Positions 60,899 to 62,162 of a DNA stretch of 62,162 bases are shown piece by piece. Position 1 is the first letter of the stretch, and every line of letters begins with the position of its first letter. The notes beneath the pieces were generated by a model, which was not told the DNA's origin, did no database searches, and saw only the letters and a list, made by a program, of their open reading frames with translations. Made by a program: the position numbers and the translations under genes. Source of the DNA: Caldiserica bacterium UBA4770 (GTDB taxonomy: Bacteria > Caldisericota > Caldisericia > Caldisericales > Caldisericaceae); NCBI GenBank assembly GCA_002403335.1, contig DHHO01000021.1, positions 1-62,162 on the forward strand, written 5' to 3'.

Positions 60899-62162
60899 AA
60901 TTAGCAAGAAGCCACGTACTTATAGGGATTGATCCCGAATCTGTACTTCAAGGAGTTTATACTTTCATTGAAGAGTTAAGAAAAGAAATCGAAGAGAAAG
61001 GCCTCTCCGAAGAAGTAAAAGTCCTTGAAACAGGAAGCCTCGGTCTTTTGGGAAAAGGCATTGTTATGGTAGTTTACCCGGAGGGCGTCTTCTATGTTAA
61101 TCTCAAACCCGAATATATCAAAAGAATTGTTGAAGAACACTTTCTTAAGGGGAGGCCGGTAAAAGATTTTATGCTCAAGGAGGAAGCCCCCTTCAAAGAA
61201 GTAAGAAAAGAGATGATAGGCCCTGCAAGAGCTCAAACAAGAATTGTGCTCGAAAATAGTGGAATAATAGACCCTGAGAACATAGAAGAATATATAGGGG
61301 TAGGGGGATACACTGCGCTTGAAAAGGTTTTAACACAAATGACTCCTCAAGAGGTCATTGACGAGATAAAGAAATCGGGGCTCAGAGGAAGAGGAGGTGC
61401 AGGATTTCCTACAGGCTTAAAGTGGGAAGGAGCTAAAAAAACGAATTCAGACGAAAAATATGTCATATGCAACGCTGATGAAGGAGAACCGGGAACATTT
61501 AAGGATAGATTAATACTTGAGGGTGATCCATACAAACTTCTTGAAGGAATGACAATATGTGGTTATGCAATAGGAAGCAGAAAAGGATACATATATATAA
61601 GGGGAGAGTATGCCCTCTCAATAAGAAGACTTGAGGCGGCAATAAGTAATGCAAGAGAATATGGTCTTCTTGGTGACCATTTGCTTGACACGGACTTCTC
61701 GTTTGATATAGAAATCAAAAAAGGAGCTGGAGCATATGTATGTGGAGAAGAAACAGCTCTGATTGAATCTATGGAAGGAAAAAGAGGAAACCCAAGACTG
61801 AAACCCCCCTATCCGACGGTTGCAGGTCTTTTTGGAAAACCTACCGTAGTAAACAACGTGGAAACACTTGCTAACATTGCGCCCATTATACAAAATGGAA
61901 GCGATTGGTTCAAGGGTTTCGGAACAGAAACCTGTCCTGGTACAAAGGTTTATACCATCTTAGGACATGTAAATTTCCCCGGTCTTATAGAAGTACCAAT
62001 GGGGACAACGCTTAGAGAAATCATCTTCTCTTATGGAGGAGGAATTAAAGATGGCAAGCACTTTAAGGCAGCATTAGTTGGGGGAGCTGCTGGCGTTTTA
62101 GTTGCTGATAATTTGCTTGATGTAAAAATGGATTTTGATAACCTTAAGGGATTTAAGGCTGT
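60895..62162 (+). CDS. nuoF: NuoF/HydB-like NADH-binding subunit, second copy (partial, runs off window)
   Basis: At least 422 aa. The NADH/FMN core is intact: SGLRGRGGAGFPTGLKW, CNADEGEPGTFKDR and GAGAYVCGEETALIESMEGK. The N-terminal thioredoxin-like domain is recognisable (RIVEEHFLKGRPVKDF) but has no cysteine where the first copy has Cys10/15/47/51 (IGIDPESVL and ETGSLGLLG), so it lacks that [2Fe-2S] cluster. GGAGG precedes the ATG. The [4Fe-4S] region and stop lie beyond the window. Confidence 0.93.
   Translation, partial: MKLARSHVLIGIDPESVLQGVYTFIEELRKEIEEKGLSEEVKVLETGSLGLLGKGIVMVVYPEGVFYVNLKPEYIKRIVEEHFLKGRPVKDFMLKEEAPFKEVRKEMIGPARAQTRIVLENSGIIDPENIEEYIGVGGYTALEKVLTQMTPQEVIDEIKKSGLRGRGGAGFPTGLKWEGAKKTNSDEKYVICNADEGEPGTFKDRLILEGDPYKLLEGMTICGYAIGSRKGYIYIRGEYALSIRRLEAAISNAREYGLLGDHLLDTDFSFDIEIKKGAGAYVCGEETALIESMEGKRGNPRLKPPYPTVAGLFGKPTVVNNVETLANIAPIIQNGSDWFKGFGTETCPGTKVYTILGHVNFPGLIEVPMGTTLREIIFSYGGGIKDGKHFKAALVGGAAGVLVADNLLDVKMDFDNLKGFKA

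Noticed and set aside
1..62162. CRISPR arrays, prophage, intact insertion sequences, toxin-antitoxin or restriction genes
   Set aside because: No direct-repeat arrays and no recognisable transposase, integrase or defence proteins were seen on either strand.

Overview
The window reads as a chromosomal segment of a low-G+C, anaerobic, probably thermophilic bacterium from a deep-branching, non-model lineage. The clues are a complete V/A-type ATPase instead of an F-type one, [FeFe]-hydrogenase/NuoEF-type genes, an endonuclease Q homologue, many GTG/TTG starts, very tight gene packing, and a full division and cell-wall cluster. A Caldisericota-, Thermotogota- or Coprothermobacterota-like origin is plausible, but I cannot fix it from the sequence alone. 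No phage or intact insertion sequence is visible.

Layout. (1) 1-13157, minus strand: the transcription/translation operon rpoB - EF-G paralogue - rpoC - rpsL - rpsG - fusA - tuf (only the first codons of tuf are inside). It has a promoter before rpoB and another before rpsL. The EF-G paralogue lies between rpoB and rpoC, which are normally adjacent, and both large polymerase subunits carry extra copies of a small helix-turn module. (2) 13255-16146, minus: endonuclease Q, a family 2 glycosyltransferase, an LpxL-type acyltransferase and a possible 52-residue protein. (3) 16159-26814, minus: two tRNA-Pro genes, an Orn/Lys/Arg decarboxylase, nine V/A-ATPase genes in the order G/H-I-K-E-C-F-A-B-D, and a Nudix hydrolase, with no visible terminator between them. 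The K subunit keeps the full set of Na+-ligand residues known from Enterococcus. (4) 26871-28041, minus: RNase P RNA, a zinc-ribbon coiled-coil protein and a CAU tRNA. (5) 28042-29219: a sparse region with one small plus-strand membrane protein.

(6) 29172-36555, minus: an ECF sigma factor, its probable membrane anti-sigma factor, a 20-codon ORF, a peptide-binding protein fused to S-layer homology domains, and OppBCDF, closed by a hairpin. (7) 36556-53535, minus: the dcw cluster in near-classical order (rsmH-ftsL-ftsI-murE-murF-mraY-murD-ftsW-murG-murC-murB-ddl-ftsQ-ftsA-ftsZ) followed by an HlyD-like membrane protein. It covers peptidoglycan precursor synthesis from UDP-MurNAc to lipid II, plus the divisome.

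(8) 53723-62162, plus strand: a redox locus. It holds two DRTGG proteins, two stand-alone GHKL ATPases, a PHP-domain protein, an [FeFe]-hydrogenase-like iron-sulfur protein with altered active-site loops, two NuoE-like and two NuoF-like subunits, and a ferredoxin-fold protein with no cysteine. The second NuoF runs off the window. The arrangement resembles the regulatory and electron-bifurcating hydrogenase (HydABC) neighbourhoods of Thermotogae and Clostridia; the catalytic HydA is not in view. Several operon-leading genes here start within about ten bases of a -10 box and have no Shine-Dalgarno sequence, suggesting leaderless mRNAs.
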